Counted from the first letter of the stretch, positions 36,850 through 52,611 are shown. The stretch: DNA of 64,000 nucleotides from Paramecium sonneborni (GCA_905182985.1 CAJJDN010000141.1:195312-259311), one strand, 5' to 3'. Notes: generated by a model not told the origin, from the letters alone. Numbers and translations are program-made.

Positions 36850-38220
36850 ATAATTAACTATTAAAAATAATAGCTGTATCAGATAAAGAAGTATTTTGAA
36901 CTTATCTTTGCTGTTGGATTATTAAACAATAGGGATAATCTATTCCTAATGACAATAATAAACACTATTCAATCAGTTTCTATTATTTTAATAAGTCTTT
37001 AGCAGAACCAAAATGTATATATATCCCAGGAACTATTTGTGGTAATAGAATTTAGAAATTCTCAAAAGTACAAATATTTCTTAAATTAACAACTTAATAA
37101 AAATAAAGGATATGAAGATATTACTTACAGTATGGATGAAAAATAAATCAAACAAATCCAATTCAATTCAAAGTTCAACTCGATAAGACAATTTTATCTT
37201 TTTGGTTTGCTATAGTTAAGATTGTTTTTATCTAATCCTTGTCTAAAGTTGTTAGAACCTTACTGATTTCAATAGTAAAATTTTCATTAAATTTTAGATT
37301 GTACCCTTAGTGATGATATTGTTTAATAGATAATTGATTAAGCTAATAACATTTTTAAATTATTTAAATTAACTATATTAAAAATACAAACCTTTACTAC
37401 TCTTACTCATTTCATTAAGTTAATAATGAATTAGATAATTCTCCTTATGAAAAAGAACAAAGTATAGATGTTACACCCATTTATTACAAAGTTCAAAAGT
37501 ATATTAAAATTATTGTTAATAATACTCTTAAAGCTAATTAGAATATAATCTATTTTATTTTTCCCCTTCTTTTTCTAAACATTATAGCTTGGATATTAAA
37601 ATACAAAGATTGATACTGCTTTAAACTTTAAAGATAATAGTAGCCTTACTTAACCTGAAGTTAATTTAGATGCAAAAAAAAGAATTCATTTCATTACCTA
37701 TCCAACTGCAATAGAGAATTTTTTACAATCACTAGATTTAATTTTGATATTTTATTATTTCCTATTCATTATAGACTTTATCTAATAAATGGTTTGACTC
37801 ACTATAGTATTAATAATAATAGATTTGATACTCCAAAAAATAATAATAAAAATTTCTTAACATTTTATAGATTAATAAAATCAGGTAAAGCAAGATTATT
37901 TTATTTGACTTAAACTCTTCTTATTTGATAATTTTTGGCCATAACAGAAATACTTAATATAATCATAATAAAATAATAAACTTTTATTATTATTCTTTAC
38001 GTTTTACATGGAAAGTCAAAGATTTTTATTGATCAATTAAGAAATTTATATTTTAGTGTTTGGTAAAACAACCTTAATATCAATTAGTAGATCGAGGAAT
38101 TGATGGATAATAAATAATAATGATTTTGTTGATCTCAAAAGCAAAGCATGAGTTCAAGAACTATCAATTAAGATAACAAGTTCTGAAGTCTAATAAACTT
38201 TAAAGTTCCTCAACTTTAGA
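36850..38220 (+). pseudogene. Decayed or unresolved gene
   Basis: Coding-like pieces follow each other on the plus strand in shifting frames: one ending SMDEKQIKQIQFNSKFNS (37090-37240), VNNELDNSPYEKEQSIDVTP (37400-37480), KIDTALNFKDNSSLTQPEVN (37600-37730), LINGLTHYSINNNRFDTPK (37775-37850) and LVKQPQYQLVDRGIDGQQ (38055-38110). Pieces are separated by pyrimidine-rich stretches ending in ATTATAG that look like intron 3' ends (37585, 37772), but no GT lies at a suitable distance upstream. Either the gene has lost splice sites and frame, or the base calls are poor here. The protein family is not recognised. Confidence 0.4.
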
Positions 38221-38298
38221 TAAATTGAATGAATTTTAGTATTTTATTTTTATAAATATATTTTAATATTTATTTTAGAAATTAAAAATACTTATAAG

Positions 38299-39261
38299 TC
38301 ATTTTAATAATTAATTAAGTAATTCTTATGCTAGATAAGTTTTTGAATCTATTTCTGATTTAATTAATTAAATTTATGTTCTTAATACACTCTCTTTAAA
38401 AACTTATTGGTTTAGTATAACATTAATTGAATTAATCTCTTCAATCTATTCAAGTTGTCTTATATGCATTATTATCTTAATCCATTTATAAAAATATATT
38501 TAAACTTTATTTTTTAATCGATCATCTACTTTTTAGAGATAAATCAAAATTCTAAAAACAGCTTTGTTTCTGGAGTTCTGAGATTTAGATGTTAGGGAAA
38601 CTTTTGAATTATTATTACTGATTGGTGATTTAGATCTAGATTTTTATTTATTTTCTTTTTAATATACAATATGATTTTATTGAATCTAAGTAACAGCTTA
38701 CTTAAATGTATTCTAATTTGTATTATATTTTGAAGTGCTTGCATAATTAATTAGAGCAGCATTTCTAATGAATCTATGAAATGCTATTGTTTTGATTAAT
38801 CTCTCTTTTCGAGCGGCATTTTTGAATAATTAGATTAAAATTGTTTTTTATCTATATTGAAAGAAGGTTTTCCTTTCTAAATCAAAAATCTATTCTTCTA
38901 TAAATTTTCGTTGCTTCTTCATATTTTTATATGGATAACGTCTTTGTTTTTCTAAATATTTTCTTTCACTTTCCCAATTTTTTTCAAAAATATCCTAATT
39001 TTGAAAATATTTCCAAATATAAAAATAGAAACATTTTTTAGTCTAATAAGTTTAACCTTCCTATCTAGAGTAATATTTTAACATAAGAGTTATGATTTTT
39101 TGAATATCTTTTTAATCAAATTGCATTTAATAAAATGATCTATCATCTTCTGATTCATGCAGATTTTTAAGATGATCATCCATCTCTTATATAATATCTC
39201 TTTATTCCATATGCTTATTAAACTCATTTTTTTTCAAAGCAATTTGTTCTGCTAAATTCAT
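38299..39261 (-). CDS. Unknown basic helical protein
   Basis: Intronless, 320 residues, starting MNLAEQIALKKNEFNKH. It is helical and basic, with an aromatic patch CFYFYIWKYFQN and repeated segments resembling IQ-type or spectrin-like helices (IQLFKNAARKERLIKTIAF, YFYKWIKIIMHIRQLEQIEE). A Ser-rich basic linker (KSRSKSPISNNNSK) lies at about 210-245. The W-x-x-x pattern in the helices recalls Sfi1-type centrin-binding repeats, a weak suggestion only. It starts 34 bp after the helicase stop on the same strand. Confidence 0.72.
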
Positions 39262-39294
39262 AAATTTAATAAAATTAACAAAAAATTCATAAAT

Positions 39295-41547
<2,253 letters not shown>

Positions 41548-41563
41548 TATTAAAATAAACAAT

Positions 41564-43192
41564 TCATTATTCAGGAACTACACTGAATATTTTTAGTTCT
41601 CCATTCTACTATCCTGCTATAAACTTTTGTGTAACCATGTTTTCATTTGTTATTTCAATCTTCTTCATTTATGTAAATTTCTAATTCTTAATCACATTTA
41701 TCAAATGCAATTTATTTTCTATTTCAATATATATTTCTATTGAATTACATAATCCAAAAATGAATAATTTATCATTTTCATAACTTCTTATCAATTCTAA
41801 ACATTTTACCTATTCTCCATCATAAATTGGTCCTATTATTTCTAATTTCTAATTTAATACATATATTGATGTCTTATTATCATCATCATCATCCATTTTC
41901 AAAATTACTCTATTAAAATCAACAATCATTTATGTGCATTTCTTACTAAATTTATATGCAATTTAACTTATTACAATACCATCAAATATAAAAAGTTCAC
42001 CACTTATTACTCCTATTAAGTAATTGCTACCAACTTTAATTACACTCTCTATTGATTATTCTACATTGTAATGTTAAGTATACTTGAATTATCCCATATC
42101 ATTCTATTAAAATATTCTGATCAACCCATCTTTACAAAATGTACATAATTATCTATTCTCCAAATCTGTATATGCTATCTCTTTTATTGATATATCTAAT
42201 ATTAATTATGCAACCTATTAATTAAATACATTATTGTATATTAATAGATTCTTATAACATTCCTAATCTTTCTTTAAATAAGTAAATTAAATCACCAAAG
42301 AATATTCATCATTCTAATGTTATTAAATAGATGCTGAAATCAATTATTTATCTTAGTAACTTATTCTTTTTTTATTCTCATCATCCAATATTTAAACTCC
42401 ATTTCTTTTAAAAGGTATTTAATAAAAATCAATTGTATTTGTTGTTAAAATACCTAAAAATTAAAAATTGTATCCAACAATTTAAATTAATTTATCCACA
42501 TTTATTTATTATTCTAAATTCAACACTTAATTTCTCTTCTTTTCTTACATTTCATTCTTTTTCACTTTCTTAACTACATTTACTACATCACTCAATCCCT
42601 CATTTAACTATCTATTCTATTTCACCATTTCTTTTTCTTTATTTTAAACTATAAATGTATTTTTTCTATGTTTATTTTAATTAAATTAATTCTAATTATC
42701 CTCATAATCATTATTATAATGTCTTTCCCATCTCTTTGAATTTACATTGTTTCTCTCTCTTTATTCACCTTATTAATTATAACCTTCTTATTAATTTACA
42801 TTTCCATTCTATTTCTATTTTATTTATCTATCCTTATTTCCTTCCTAATTTTATCCAAATCCTTTCTACTCACTTTATTCATATTAATTCTTTTATTATT
42901 ATTAATCAATCTCTTAATTTTTAACTATCTTCTCATTCTCTCTTCCTTTTTCATCATCTTATTATCTCTCATATGTACCTCTTCCTCTACCTCTACCTCT
43001 ATCTCTTCCTCTTGTATTCCCTCTCTCATATTAAAAATCATTATTCCTCTTTATATCCAATTTCCCCTTCTCATCTCTAACTAAATTAACTTTCTCAATA
43101 TTTTATGTATCATGTTAATATTCACATTAATCTCCTTTTCTACAATTTCCTTTATTATAATATCTACAAAGAGTATCAAATTTTGCATTCAT
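41564..43192 (-). CDS. CCCH zinc-finger protein with WD/beta-propeller-like C-terminus
   Basis: Intronless, 542 residues. A CCCH finger lies at the N-terminus: C9, C17, C23, H27 in LCRYYNKGNCRKGDQCEYQHD-type sequence. An RG-rich tract (RGRDRGRGRGRG) and a long Gln/Asn/Lys-rich region follow. From about residue 250 there are repeated beta-type segments ending in hydrophobic-hydrophobic-D or F motifs (LCTFCKDGLIRIFQ, YLIGVISGELFIFDG, QKFIAGQQNGELKIFSV), which read like WD40 blades. A CCCH finger joined to a propeller is the layout of the ZFWD proteins of plants and some protists, of poorly known RNA-related role. The stop lies 16 bp upstream of the helicase start. Confidence 0.75.
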
Positions 43193-43715
43193 ATATTTAT
43201 TTATAAATTTAATTATAAATATTTCTTATACCAACAACTAATATTTTTTATTATTAATCTACTTTTCTCCTAAAGTTCTTAATAACAATAGTCTAATCAT
43301 ATTTACAATATTCAGACATCCAAGACAAATATAATACACAACATATCTATTAATAATCTATTTCAAATTAATATTTAAACACTTACATTGTCTTCTACTC
43401 AAAAATTGTTTCAAACTCTTAATATATACTTATTTATTATTAGATTCATTTGAAAATATTATTCATTGTATCTTTATAATGTTATATTATTGTTATTCAA
43501 CTTTCAATGTTTTATTCTTTTAAATCAAACAAGTATTGTTCAAATATTACTTTGAAAATATCTCTATTTATTCAAAATAATTTCTCATATTAGTAAATAA
43601 AAGATTTCCAAAAAGTTAAATCAAATAGAATTTTTATCAATCCAATAATTGATAATAATGTTTTTTTATTACGTATGATATTAATTCAATAAATCTAATT
43701 GTTATTTTATTATTA
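43193..43715. other. Intergenic, divergent promoters
   Basis: 523 bp between the starts of the CCCH gene and a coiled-coil gene. Nothing recognisable. Confidence 0.5.
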
Positions 43716-44474
43716 ATGTAATTAGAGAATGAGAGAGAGATAGAATTCATTTTAAAAAATTTAATATTTGAAACCGATATAAATAAATTTATGAAAGTTT
43801 TAGATGGTAATTTTTATAAATTTAATTAATTAGATAAATAAATTACTTTAGAAAAGTTAAAAGAGTTATCCTTTTGGTACTGCTAAGAGTATTAAACTCT
43901 ATCAATAATTTATAGGCGTCAAGTGTATCCAGAGAATAGCAATTCTTAATAATCAATATAAATGCCACCTATTAATTATGTCAACTCCTTAATTTCACCA
44001 ATAGATGATTGTCTTTAACATTTATTGGAAATAATTCAAGAATAACAGAACTTGATAGATAGAGGCCATATACACATTTAATAATCGGAAGAGCAGGAAA
44101 ATATTATTAATTTCATTAAAAATGGATCCTTTAAATTGGAAACTTGCATATAAAAATCTGAGGAATTAATATTGAAAGTTCAGACAATGCAATTAAATTA
44201 ATTGAACAAAAATATGATTATTACAAATTAGACAAATGTTTAAAATTCATTAAAGTCATAACATTCTTTAATGAAAAGTTTTGAACAATATTTTGAATAT
44301 TAGTTTAGAGAGTACAATAAATTGAATCAAAAGGTAAAGTAATTATAGGTTAAACAAAATTTTGAATTAGAAAATATAGCTAATTCATTAGATTCATTTA
44401 TTAAAGACCAACTCTCTAGGACATAATTTATTTAAAATAGTTAAGTTAGAACCTTAAATTCAATTAATCAATGA
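43716..44474 (+). CDS. Coiled-coil protein, unknown
   Basis: A 243-residue protein with a 27-nt intron (43807-43833, TAG). Predicted helical; two coiled coils around residues 1-60 and 95-230 (for example LQHLLEIIQEQQNLIDRG, QKVKQLQVKQNFELENI). An Ile/Pro/Asn stretch (PPINYVNSLISPIDD) separates them. No family recognised. Confidence 0.68.
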
Positions 44475-45254
44475 CGTTTCATTTAATTTTGATACTTATA
44501 ATAATCAATTATCATAAATTGCAATATTATTTTGAATTTTAGTATTTATAGCTTTTCAAAATTATTTACTTCAAGTTAATTCAATAGAAAAATAATTAAA
44601 ATATTTTCTTGGTATAAAGGAAAGGGTTAAAAATTTGTTATGTATTCATTTTAATTAATTTTTACAAAAAAATGATATAATTTCTCAATTCCACTGATAA
44701 ACTCAATAATTATATTATTATTTTGAACTTTGAAAAAATTTTATATATTATTGATTGAAATTATCCCAGAACTAAGAAAAATTTCAATCAAACTTTTTAA
44801 ATTATTTTATAAAAAATGGCTATGAATTGAATTAAGTAAATCGTTAGAGGCAGATTAAAATTTATTTAGATTAGAATTCAATTATTATGAATAATAATGA
44901 TAGGAAATATCATTATATTATGATGAATTATATTTTAAGGACTATTAGGATTAAATTAAAATCTTCTGAGAAACAAAAATCTTTAATAAAATCTTATGAG
45001 AAATAAAAATCTTTAATAAAATCTTATAAGGTCTAATATTCAGTAAAATTGAAAGTTTAAAAATAGAAATATTGATAGAGTTATTCAGAAATAAAATTAA
45101 AGAAATTCTTTGATGAAATCAAATGAAAATAATTGTTATACCACGATTTTATCAATTTTATAAAAATATTTGAATGGTAAAATTCTTTTATGGTTTTTGT
45201 TTATAAAAATTTATTATTTACACACATATGCATATTTTCATAATTATTTATTAT
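44475..45254. other. Intergenic with short repeated segment
   Basis: 780 bp without a supported gene. At 44958-45030 a unit of about 30 bp (based on AAATCTTATGAGAAATAA followed by AAATCTTTAATAA) occurs two to three times in tandem. A short frame from 44890 reads through it (KSLIKSYEKQKSLIKSY) for about 60 codons, too short to call a gene. Confidence 0.4.
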
Positions 45255-46920
45255 GAATATATAGAATCTATTAATCTAAAAGTATGAATTAGAATTAAAG
45301 ATTGATAAAATTGGATCAATTGATAAATTATGTAAATAAGTTTCTAGAAAATAGCTCTTCATAGTATTAAAGAATTATCAGAATTATCTTGGTAATTATA
45401 TAAAGAGATGGAAATTTTGTAAAAAAAACTTAACCAACAAAAAGATGAAAACTCTAAGTTAAAAGTTGTAGTAAGAAAGTACTAGATTTATCAGGAAAAA
45501 ATTACACAAATGAAGAATTGGAAAAAATTTATTAAAATGATTAAAATACTTATGAAAACATTAAGAATAGAATTAAAAATATTCAATATAAATTTATTGA
45601 TAATTCAAAAAATTAAGAAGAATAATAGATTTTAATAAAGTTTGTATGATAATTTGTTCAGAAACTAAAATCCGAATAATTTATCTGAGAATTAAATCAA
45701 TTTTTTTTTAGAACAAATAGTTACATTAAATGACTTTTGGAAATAAAGCATTGAAAAAAAATAACAAATTAGAATAAACAATCAATGAAATAACATAATA
45801 AAATAAATTAATAATCGATTAGTTGAAAGACAATTAAAATAATTTACATTTAAAACTTTTTGACTATTAATGCTAAATTTGGGAAGATGAATCTTAAACA
45901 ATTGAAGGAGATCCATAGTATCAAGAAGAGATTAGAAATTTAAATAATTTAAGAGATTAAACAATAGAATAGATGAAATAAGTTATAAGAAATGTTTAAC
46001 AATTATAAAATTAATAATAAAACTAATAAAATTAGAATTTTTAATAAGGATAAATTTAGGATGATGGTGATTTTCAGAATATATTGAATTAAATAAAGCA
46101 AGCCAATTAATTGATATAAGAAACTGAAAATCAATTAGAATATTTTAGAAAAACAATTTAATTTTATATAGATTAAAACATCAATGATAATGATTAAAAG
46201 TAAAAAGTGAAAATTTCTATAATGAGTGGGTTAAAACAAATCAGTTTTACAGTAGTGAGATAGGTATTTGAAAGAGTAGTGTAATCCCTTAAAGAATTTA
46301 AAATTTCAAATGAAAGATTGAATTAAAATAATCAAGTACTTTAAGAAAAATTGACAGAATAATAAAGAGAAAATAATTAATCCAATGAATAGTTTAAGGG
46401 TTTGGTTGATAAATTGTAAAGCTAATTAAATTAAGAAATTAAAAGACATAAGAATTAATTAGAGATCGAGGGATATAAGCTTCTTATAATGATAACTAAC
46501 ATAATTATTTATCAGGTATGATTTATTCATAATTTAGAAACATTAAGTAGACTATAAGAAGGATTTTTTGGGAGATTAAGACTAAATATTCATTAACTAG
46601 CTAATAATAGCTTAGCATTGTTTGCAAGTGAAAATTTTAATATATAAGGAAATCCAGAATTAATATCAGAGATTGAGAGTTTAATCTTAAATATTAGGAA
46701 TCAGGGTTCAAGTAATGATATTGATAGTATGAATTAAAAATGGGAGAGGAGTGTAAATTTATTTGAGAACATTTACAATAGATTTGATAGAAATAATAAG
46801 ATAAATTAGAATGTTTAATAGGTGATATCTCAAATATCAGTAATATTGAGAGAGATTTCTAATTATAAGAGGTTATGTGAAGCAGAGAAGGATAGGTTGT
46901 CAAATTAAAATGTGAGATAA
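45255..46920 (+). pseudogene. Frameshifted coiled-coil gene
   Basis: Coding-like sequence with at least four frame changes that no plausible intron explains. Segments: KYELELKIDKIGSIDKL (45280-45340), SELSWQLYKEMEILQKKLNQ (45375-45440), LDLSGKNYTNEELEKIYQND (45480-45545), NNLSENQINFFLEQIVTLN (45670-45730), then a long clean stretch to about 46480, and after another shift ETLSRLQEGFFGRLRLNI through to TGA near 46920. The piece NNLSENQI matches NNLSENQIKHF of the intact gene at 51000-52382, so this is a member of the same family. The shift near 46470 needs only one extra G in GAGGGATAT. Either a decayed paralogue or a stretch with several base-call errors. Confidence 0.55.
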
Positions 46921-47017
46921 TGATTAAATATTATCTATTGAAAATATATAAGGGTATAGAGAAATCTTGAAATATAAATTGTTAAATAAAACTAGTTTAT
47001 AAAAAATAAATTAAAAA

Positions 47018-48077
47018 ATGATGCTCATTGATCCATAGAACAAATTACTTAAAACATAGATAATGGAATTAATCATGTATTTATATTTAAAGAGTGTAGG
47101 AACAAGTAAGAAAGAATTGTGGTTGCAAAGGATTACAATTATTCATGCACAAAGTTAGAATATAAGAAAGATGGTAAATTGTTTTTATCATTTTCATGTT
47201 TTAATTTTGATGAGATTTTTAGTATAGCAGGTAATTACATGATAGAGAAATATTATAAGGGTAATAAAATAGAATTAAAATATAGATTATGCAAGAGAGG
47301 ATGCAGAGAATGGATTTAATATAACATTTTCATTTGATGCTTAATCAGCAAAAGAAGAGCCTAAGATTCCAAAGAATGCAACAGAAGCAGAGAAAGCTGA
47401 AATATAAGAATAGAAATAGTAAATAAGAGCAGAGAATCAGAAATTATTTGAGAAAGTCACAAGAGATTTTTCATAGATAAGAAGAAACTTTTATGCAGCT
47501 GCTTTTGAATAGGCATTTGATTAAATAAATAAAGGAGATGGAGCTAATAAGTTTAAATATTAAAGTAGAGAGAATGAAGTTGTATATGCAATACCAGATA
47601 AGGATGCATTAAACATCTTTTATGAAATATCGTTTTCAGATACTGTAGATAAAACATTGGCAAATCTAATAATAACAGAGATTATTGATGCAAAGAAAAA
47701 TGTGAAGATGGCACCTCCTATATCTAGATCTAATTATTAATCATCTATATTGAAGTCAGCATTTCCAGAAGTATCTAATATAAAAGTGGATCAAAATTCA
47801 TAAGTGATAACAATGACTTTATTTAAGGCATAACATTTTAGTAAGAATATAGAATAATTATCCACATTTTTATAAGGATTTAGGTATTATTAAATATTAA
47901 TAAATAATTAGATAATATTTACATTATCATATTCATGCATCTAAAACATATTTGCATTCTAGAATTATCAAGAGAATAGGTTAATTCTAAAGAAGTTTAT
48001 AATTATGTCAATTTGAACCAGAGATTGAAAAGAAAAGTGAGGATCTTTTCACATCAAGTAGTGGTGTAAAAGCATGA
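47018..48077 (+). CDS. ARPC2: Arp2/3 complex subunit 2 (ARPC2, p34)
   Basis: A 327-residue protein. The C-terminal region QYLHYHIHASKTYLHSRI matches the family's DYLHYHIKCSKAYIHTRM-type actin-contact helix, and the middle holds the family stretch NFYAAAFEQAFDQI with VVYAIPDKDALNIFYEISF. ARPC2 is a core subunit of the Arp2/3 complex that nucleates branched actin and contacts the mother filament. It has an extra acidic/Gln-rich insert (AKEEPKIPKNATEAEKAEIQ) near the middle. Introns: 47077-47099, 47261-47285, 47884-47911, all GTA...TAG. The last one restores the conserved helix. Confidence 0.92.
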
Positions 48078-48158
48078 AATATAAAATTAAAGATATTTAA
48101 TAATGATATTTGTTTTAGAAAGTCATAATACTTGAGCAAAAGCTGACTCTGTTAAATT

Positions 48159-49311
48159 TCAGCATAATTTACTTTTGGTAAATGAAACATTGATTTTTCT
48201 GCCCATTACTTCTTTTCCGTGAAGTAAAGATGCTCCATTCAATGCTTCCTCTAAAGATGATAATCTTACTAATGCCATATGTTTTTATCTATAGAATTAA
48301 AAAATATATCTCTTACTTATCAATATGTATAAATTTGATTGCTTAAACATAACCTATTCCTTTAAAAAGATCTTTAATATATGATTCATCTTCACACATC
48401 TTGCCTTTTATATTACTTAAATGTAAAATTTAACTTGGTGGATTAAATGATATTGATTTTCCATCACTAAATCTAAATTACGATGGAACAGGCATAAAAA
48501 CTTAAGTTTAAGGTGATTAAAATGGTAAAGGAAATTATATCTCTTAATAATTTGAATAGAAGATCTTTAACTTATATCCAAAGAATACTTAATTGTTAAG
48601 ATGATCCAATGCATTTTCAGCATGAGATAATTTCTCAAATTACACTAAAGCTGATGTTTTATTCTTAATATGAATTATTACTAACACATTTCCAAAATTA
48701 GATAACAAATTAAATATATTTAATGCAGTAATATTTAAATTCATCAACCCTCTCATATAAACAACTTTAGAAGGTTGATTCTCTCTTAAGAATTATGGTG
48801 ATACATATGTATATGGATCAATATCTTAATTCTTTACCTTATCTTCTACTTCAGGTATAGAAAACATATAAGAATTTAAATAAGTATTCTTTTCAGATGA
48901 AAATGCTTACATTATATCTTCATCTATCAAATCATGTTCACTATCATCAACTTATATTGATTTAAAAGATGCATATTATTATCTATTTCTTGGAGAATCA
49001 TTATTATCATCTATAAATTCCAGCGATGTTTATATTTTTGAAGGTTCCCATTCATTTTTATTATCCTAATAATCTTATTTATCATTTAAACTAGCTCTTG
49101 TTCTCTCATTTCCAAAACTAACTACACTCAATCTAGTATCCTATTGACTTATTAAAGGTTAACTCTATGTCTTTGGATAATTCTCATATTATTCATAAAT
49201 ATTCACATTCCTTGTTGAATTTCTCTGTTTCATTTACTTATAATCTACACCTCCAGAATTGTTATTCAGAAATGTAACACTCTGTAAAGTCGAATAATAA
49301 CTATTAATCAT
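48159..49311 (-). CDS. PTB/hnRNP L-like RNA-binding protein
   Basis: A 374-residue protein with two RRMs of the polypyrimidine-tract-binding type. The first (about 190-262) has VVYMRGLMNLNITALNIFNL and NKTSALVQFEKLSHAENALD, with the RNP1 position reading TSALVQFE as in PTB-family domains. The second (about 300-374) has LHLSNIKGKMCEDESYIKDL and HMALVRLSSLEEALNGASLL, and ends at INVSFTKSKLC. The first 180 residues are acidic, Asn/Ser-rich and disordered. Such proteins bind pyrimidine-rich RNA and affect splicing or stability. One 28-nt intron (48289-48316, TAG) splits the second RRM. Confidence 0.85.
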
Positions 49312-50999
49312 TTTACATTATTTACACATTCATTATTGTTTACTCATACAATTAACAACCATTCAATTATTACTATGATATCTTTGCTTATTATAAACTA
49401 GCCATCTCTATAAAACATTTCCACAACTTTCCTTTCTCAAATATTAATATCTTATTCACTTCCCCATAATTTGAAAAATATCGATAGAACAAAGAATGAG
49501 GTAAGATTATTGATTAAGGATTCTACACTATCACCAACAACACTCGTGTACTCTCATTCTCAGATATCATTATATATTTTATAATTATATCAAATATTAA
49601 AATCACATCAATTCATTTCTCATTTCATGTTCCAATCAACTACTATTTATAATTATTTTATAATACCTTCCTAAATCTAACATAATTTGATACTCTTTTT
49701 AATTTATTACTCTCTTCTATCATCTTTTAAATTATTCATCAATTTTAGACATTCCTCTAAAATTTTATTTGGTGATACTCTTTACATCTTAATCACTTAA
49801 TCTTTATTAATATTACTTGAATTTAAATGAATCACAATTTTATAAAACCCAATTTATTCTTACTAAATACTATTTTGATTTTGGGTTTGATCTTAATCTT
49901 TCTAAACATTGCTGTTTACTAGTAATTATCAATATATTACTTTTGTGCCCCTAATCCCCTAATTATTCTCTATAAATTTTTATTATTTTTTTCATTAACC
50001 TTTTTTATTATATTCTGTATTAATGAATTCCTTTTAAAAATAATAATTTTAAAATATCTCCAAATTCCTTCAAGACCTTTTTAATTAAAATTAAAACAAT
50101 TTAACCTGATCCAATAAATTCAAAATTATTAAATCTCTTAAATTTAATTCCTTTTTTAATAATTATCAAATTGAAGTTAATTTAATAATTATTCTTTCCA
50201 TTAATCTGCTTATTATTCAAAAAGAATTTGTTGCAAAGCAAATAACAAACATATCTTTATTCGAACTTTTTAAGTTATCAATTTAATTTTATTGATACCC
50301 ATTCCCACTTTTTTCAAATAAATTCTTAAATTTCTCATGTATTTTTGAATAGCTTCATTCAAGATCTTCGTATAGGAATTCTAATTTCTTATAAGTTATT
50401 TAATATAAGTCATCACTATTTTCAACTTCTTTAAATCTAATATCCTTATTCTATTTTTACAATTTTAATAATTCATTCACTAATTATGCTAAAGCTTACT
50501 CATTATAATCTCCTAAGATTATAAACAAGAAGCTTCACTATTTATTAAAAATAGAGCTGAATCAGTAATTTAATAGCTGATAAATTCTATTGTTAGGATT
50601 TTGCATGAATTATAACTCATCGATAAATTATATTCTAATTAACATTAGTATTGAGTATAAATTTTTTTTAGGTTAAATCATAATTAAAGAGAAGTTTACA
50701 TAATTTTATCATTTTATTAGTTTTGATGATTTAATTTATAAAAAAATTGATACCAAAAATATTTGTTTCGAAAAGTGAGAAATAAAAACTAATTATATAT
50801 GAAATTAAATTCTATTAAAAATTAAATTAATTCTGAAAAATTCAATCAATATATTTTGATCTCTTCATAAAGATTAAAAATAATAGGAATATTTAAAAAT
50901 TTGAGATAATAATTTGATACTACTTAATATTGAAGAACAAATAAAATTTAGAAAAATAATTTTTCATCTTAAATTAACTTTTAAATTTATTTTAATATT
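49312..50999. other. Intergenic, 1.7 kb, with coiled-coil remnant
   Basis: Left part: no gene, pyrimidine-biased on the plus strand. Right part, minus strand, about 50230-50640: protein-like pieces such as NEQALAQLVNELLKLQKQN and YQITYKKLEFLYEDLE, then after an in-frame TGA SYSKIHEKFKNLFEKSGNG. Together with an ATG-led piece at 50640 it looks like another decayed coiled-coil gene. It lies directly downstream of the intact family member at 51000-52382, on the same strand. Confidence 0.4.
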
Positions 51000-52382
51000 T
51001 CATCTTTACCCAGTTTGCGAAGGATTTAATAATTCTAAAAATTTTTCTAAAAAGCTCATTGATGAACTTAATAGTACTGTAATATCTTAAGAGGCGCTAA
51101 TGTGATTGACTAAAGATTTAAGAATTTCTTAAAATTTTTTGATATTATCTTGAATTTGTAACTTATCCTATGGATTTTGATTAAAATTCCTTATTTATTC
51201 TCTTTATTAATCTTAAAATCCTACTTTTTATTTAAAACCTGGCATTAATTAGATTGAAGCAAGAACAAATTAACTAAATTCTTTAAAAAGCTTGTAATAT
51301 GTAGAAATATCAATTGATAAACTATCTATTATTATATTTGAAATTAATTTTACCAATTTTTTCATTATTCGAATCCTTGGAATATGTGTTTTTAAATTCC
51401 CTCTCAAATTCATTAAATAATTTATCTTGTTCTTTGGTAAAAGTTTCTACTTTTTTATTAACTTCGTCTAATTATTTTGTTAAATATATATTTTTATCAT
51501 AAAGTCTTTTTGACTGGTCTAATAAAGTTGTTAAAATTTTTTTGAATTCAAGATATATTTTTATATTATATTATATATAGGTTTAAGCTTTCTATAAATT
51601 TGAACTCATTTATATATCTTATTGTGAGATCTTTAATGAAATTTTTTCAATTATATCTTTTAAATTGTTTGAAGATTATCTTACATTATCTATCTAGACT
51701 ATTATGGTAAGTGTTTTTTTTTCTAATTCTTCATAATCATCTTCATTTTGGTTTTATTATTATTGCTAAAGTAAACATATTTCTTTATTTAAGTTTTAAG
51801 TTTATTATTTAATATCTTAAAATTATTAATTTATTTTTTAACATTACTACTCATATCCAGGTTAAATTTGTATAAGGAGATCTTTTTTATAAAATTCTTC
51901 ACATATGAACTATTATTATTATAAAATTTTATTTCTTAATTCTTTTTATTCATTTTTTAAAGAATTAATCAAACTATTTTGGGATTCAATCAAATTTTTA
52001 CGCTCTTCAAAGAATTTCAAATTTCTTTCAAATAATCCTTTTTAATTTCTAGTTAATTCAGTTTTTAACTATTAAATAACCACTTCCAATGATTTTTTTT
52101 GTTCTTAAAAATGCTTGATTTAATTCTCAGATAAATTATTCTGATTTTAGTTTCTTAAAATGGTTAATTCAGTGTTTAACTTTATTATCTCCGCTTCCAA
52201 TGATTTTTTTTTTATATGATATTCTTTATGTGCCCAAGTAAAAAGATTGCGAAGGTTATTGTCTGATAATCTATTAGCTAATTAGGAAAATATATTAAAA
52301 TACCTTAAGCCAATTATTCTAAATCTTAATTCTCTATTAAGAAATTAGCTTTCAAATTTTAAATAGTGTCATTTTCTGCCAT
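51000..52382 (-). CDS. Coiled-coil family protein, copy 1
   Basis: A 442-residue protein with two introns (52278-52303, 26 nt; 51326-51353, 28 nt; both TAG). After MAENDTIQNLKANFLIE comes a short motif RLSDNNLRNLFTWAHKEYHI, then a coiled coil over most of the length and a C-terminal segment ILKSLVNHISASQDITVLLS. The motif before the coiled coil also occurs in the next gene (LTENGLRILIIWAYEVYKEQ), so the two are paralogues in tandem. Function unknown; a ciliate-specific structural protein is plausible. Confidence 0.75.
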
Positions 52383-52611
52383 TGAAATAATTATTTATTC
52401 AAAATAAAAATAAATTTGCTTATTTCAATATGTAAAAATATTCTATTAAACCTTTTCAACCTAAATTTACTTTATCTGATTGAATTGATTGCATGATTAA
52501 TTTTCTGTTAATTTCAGTTTCTAATACTTGTAAAAATTTTAAAATTATGAATAAAATATTTTATTATTTATAAAAAAATCTTTTACTTAGAATATTTATT
52601 TATTGATTGTC

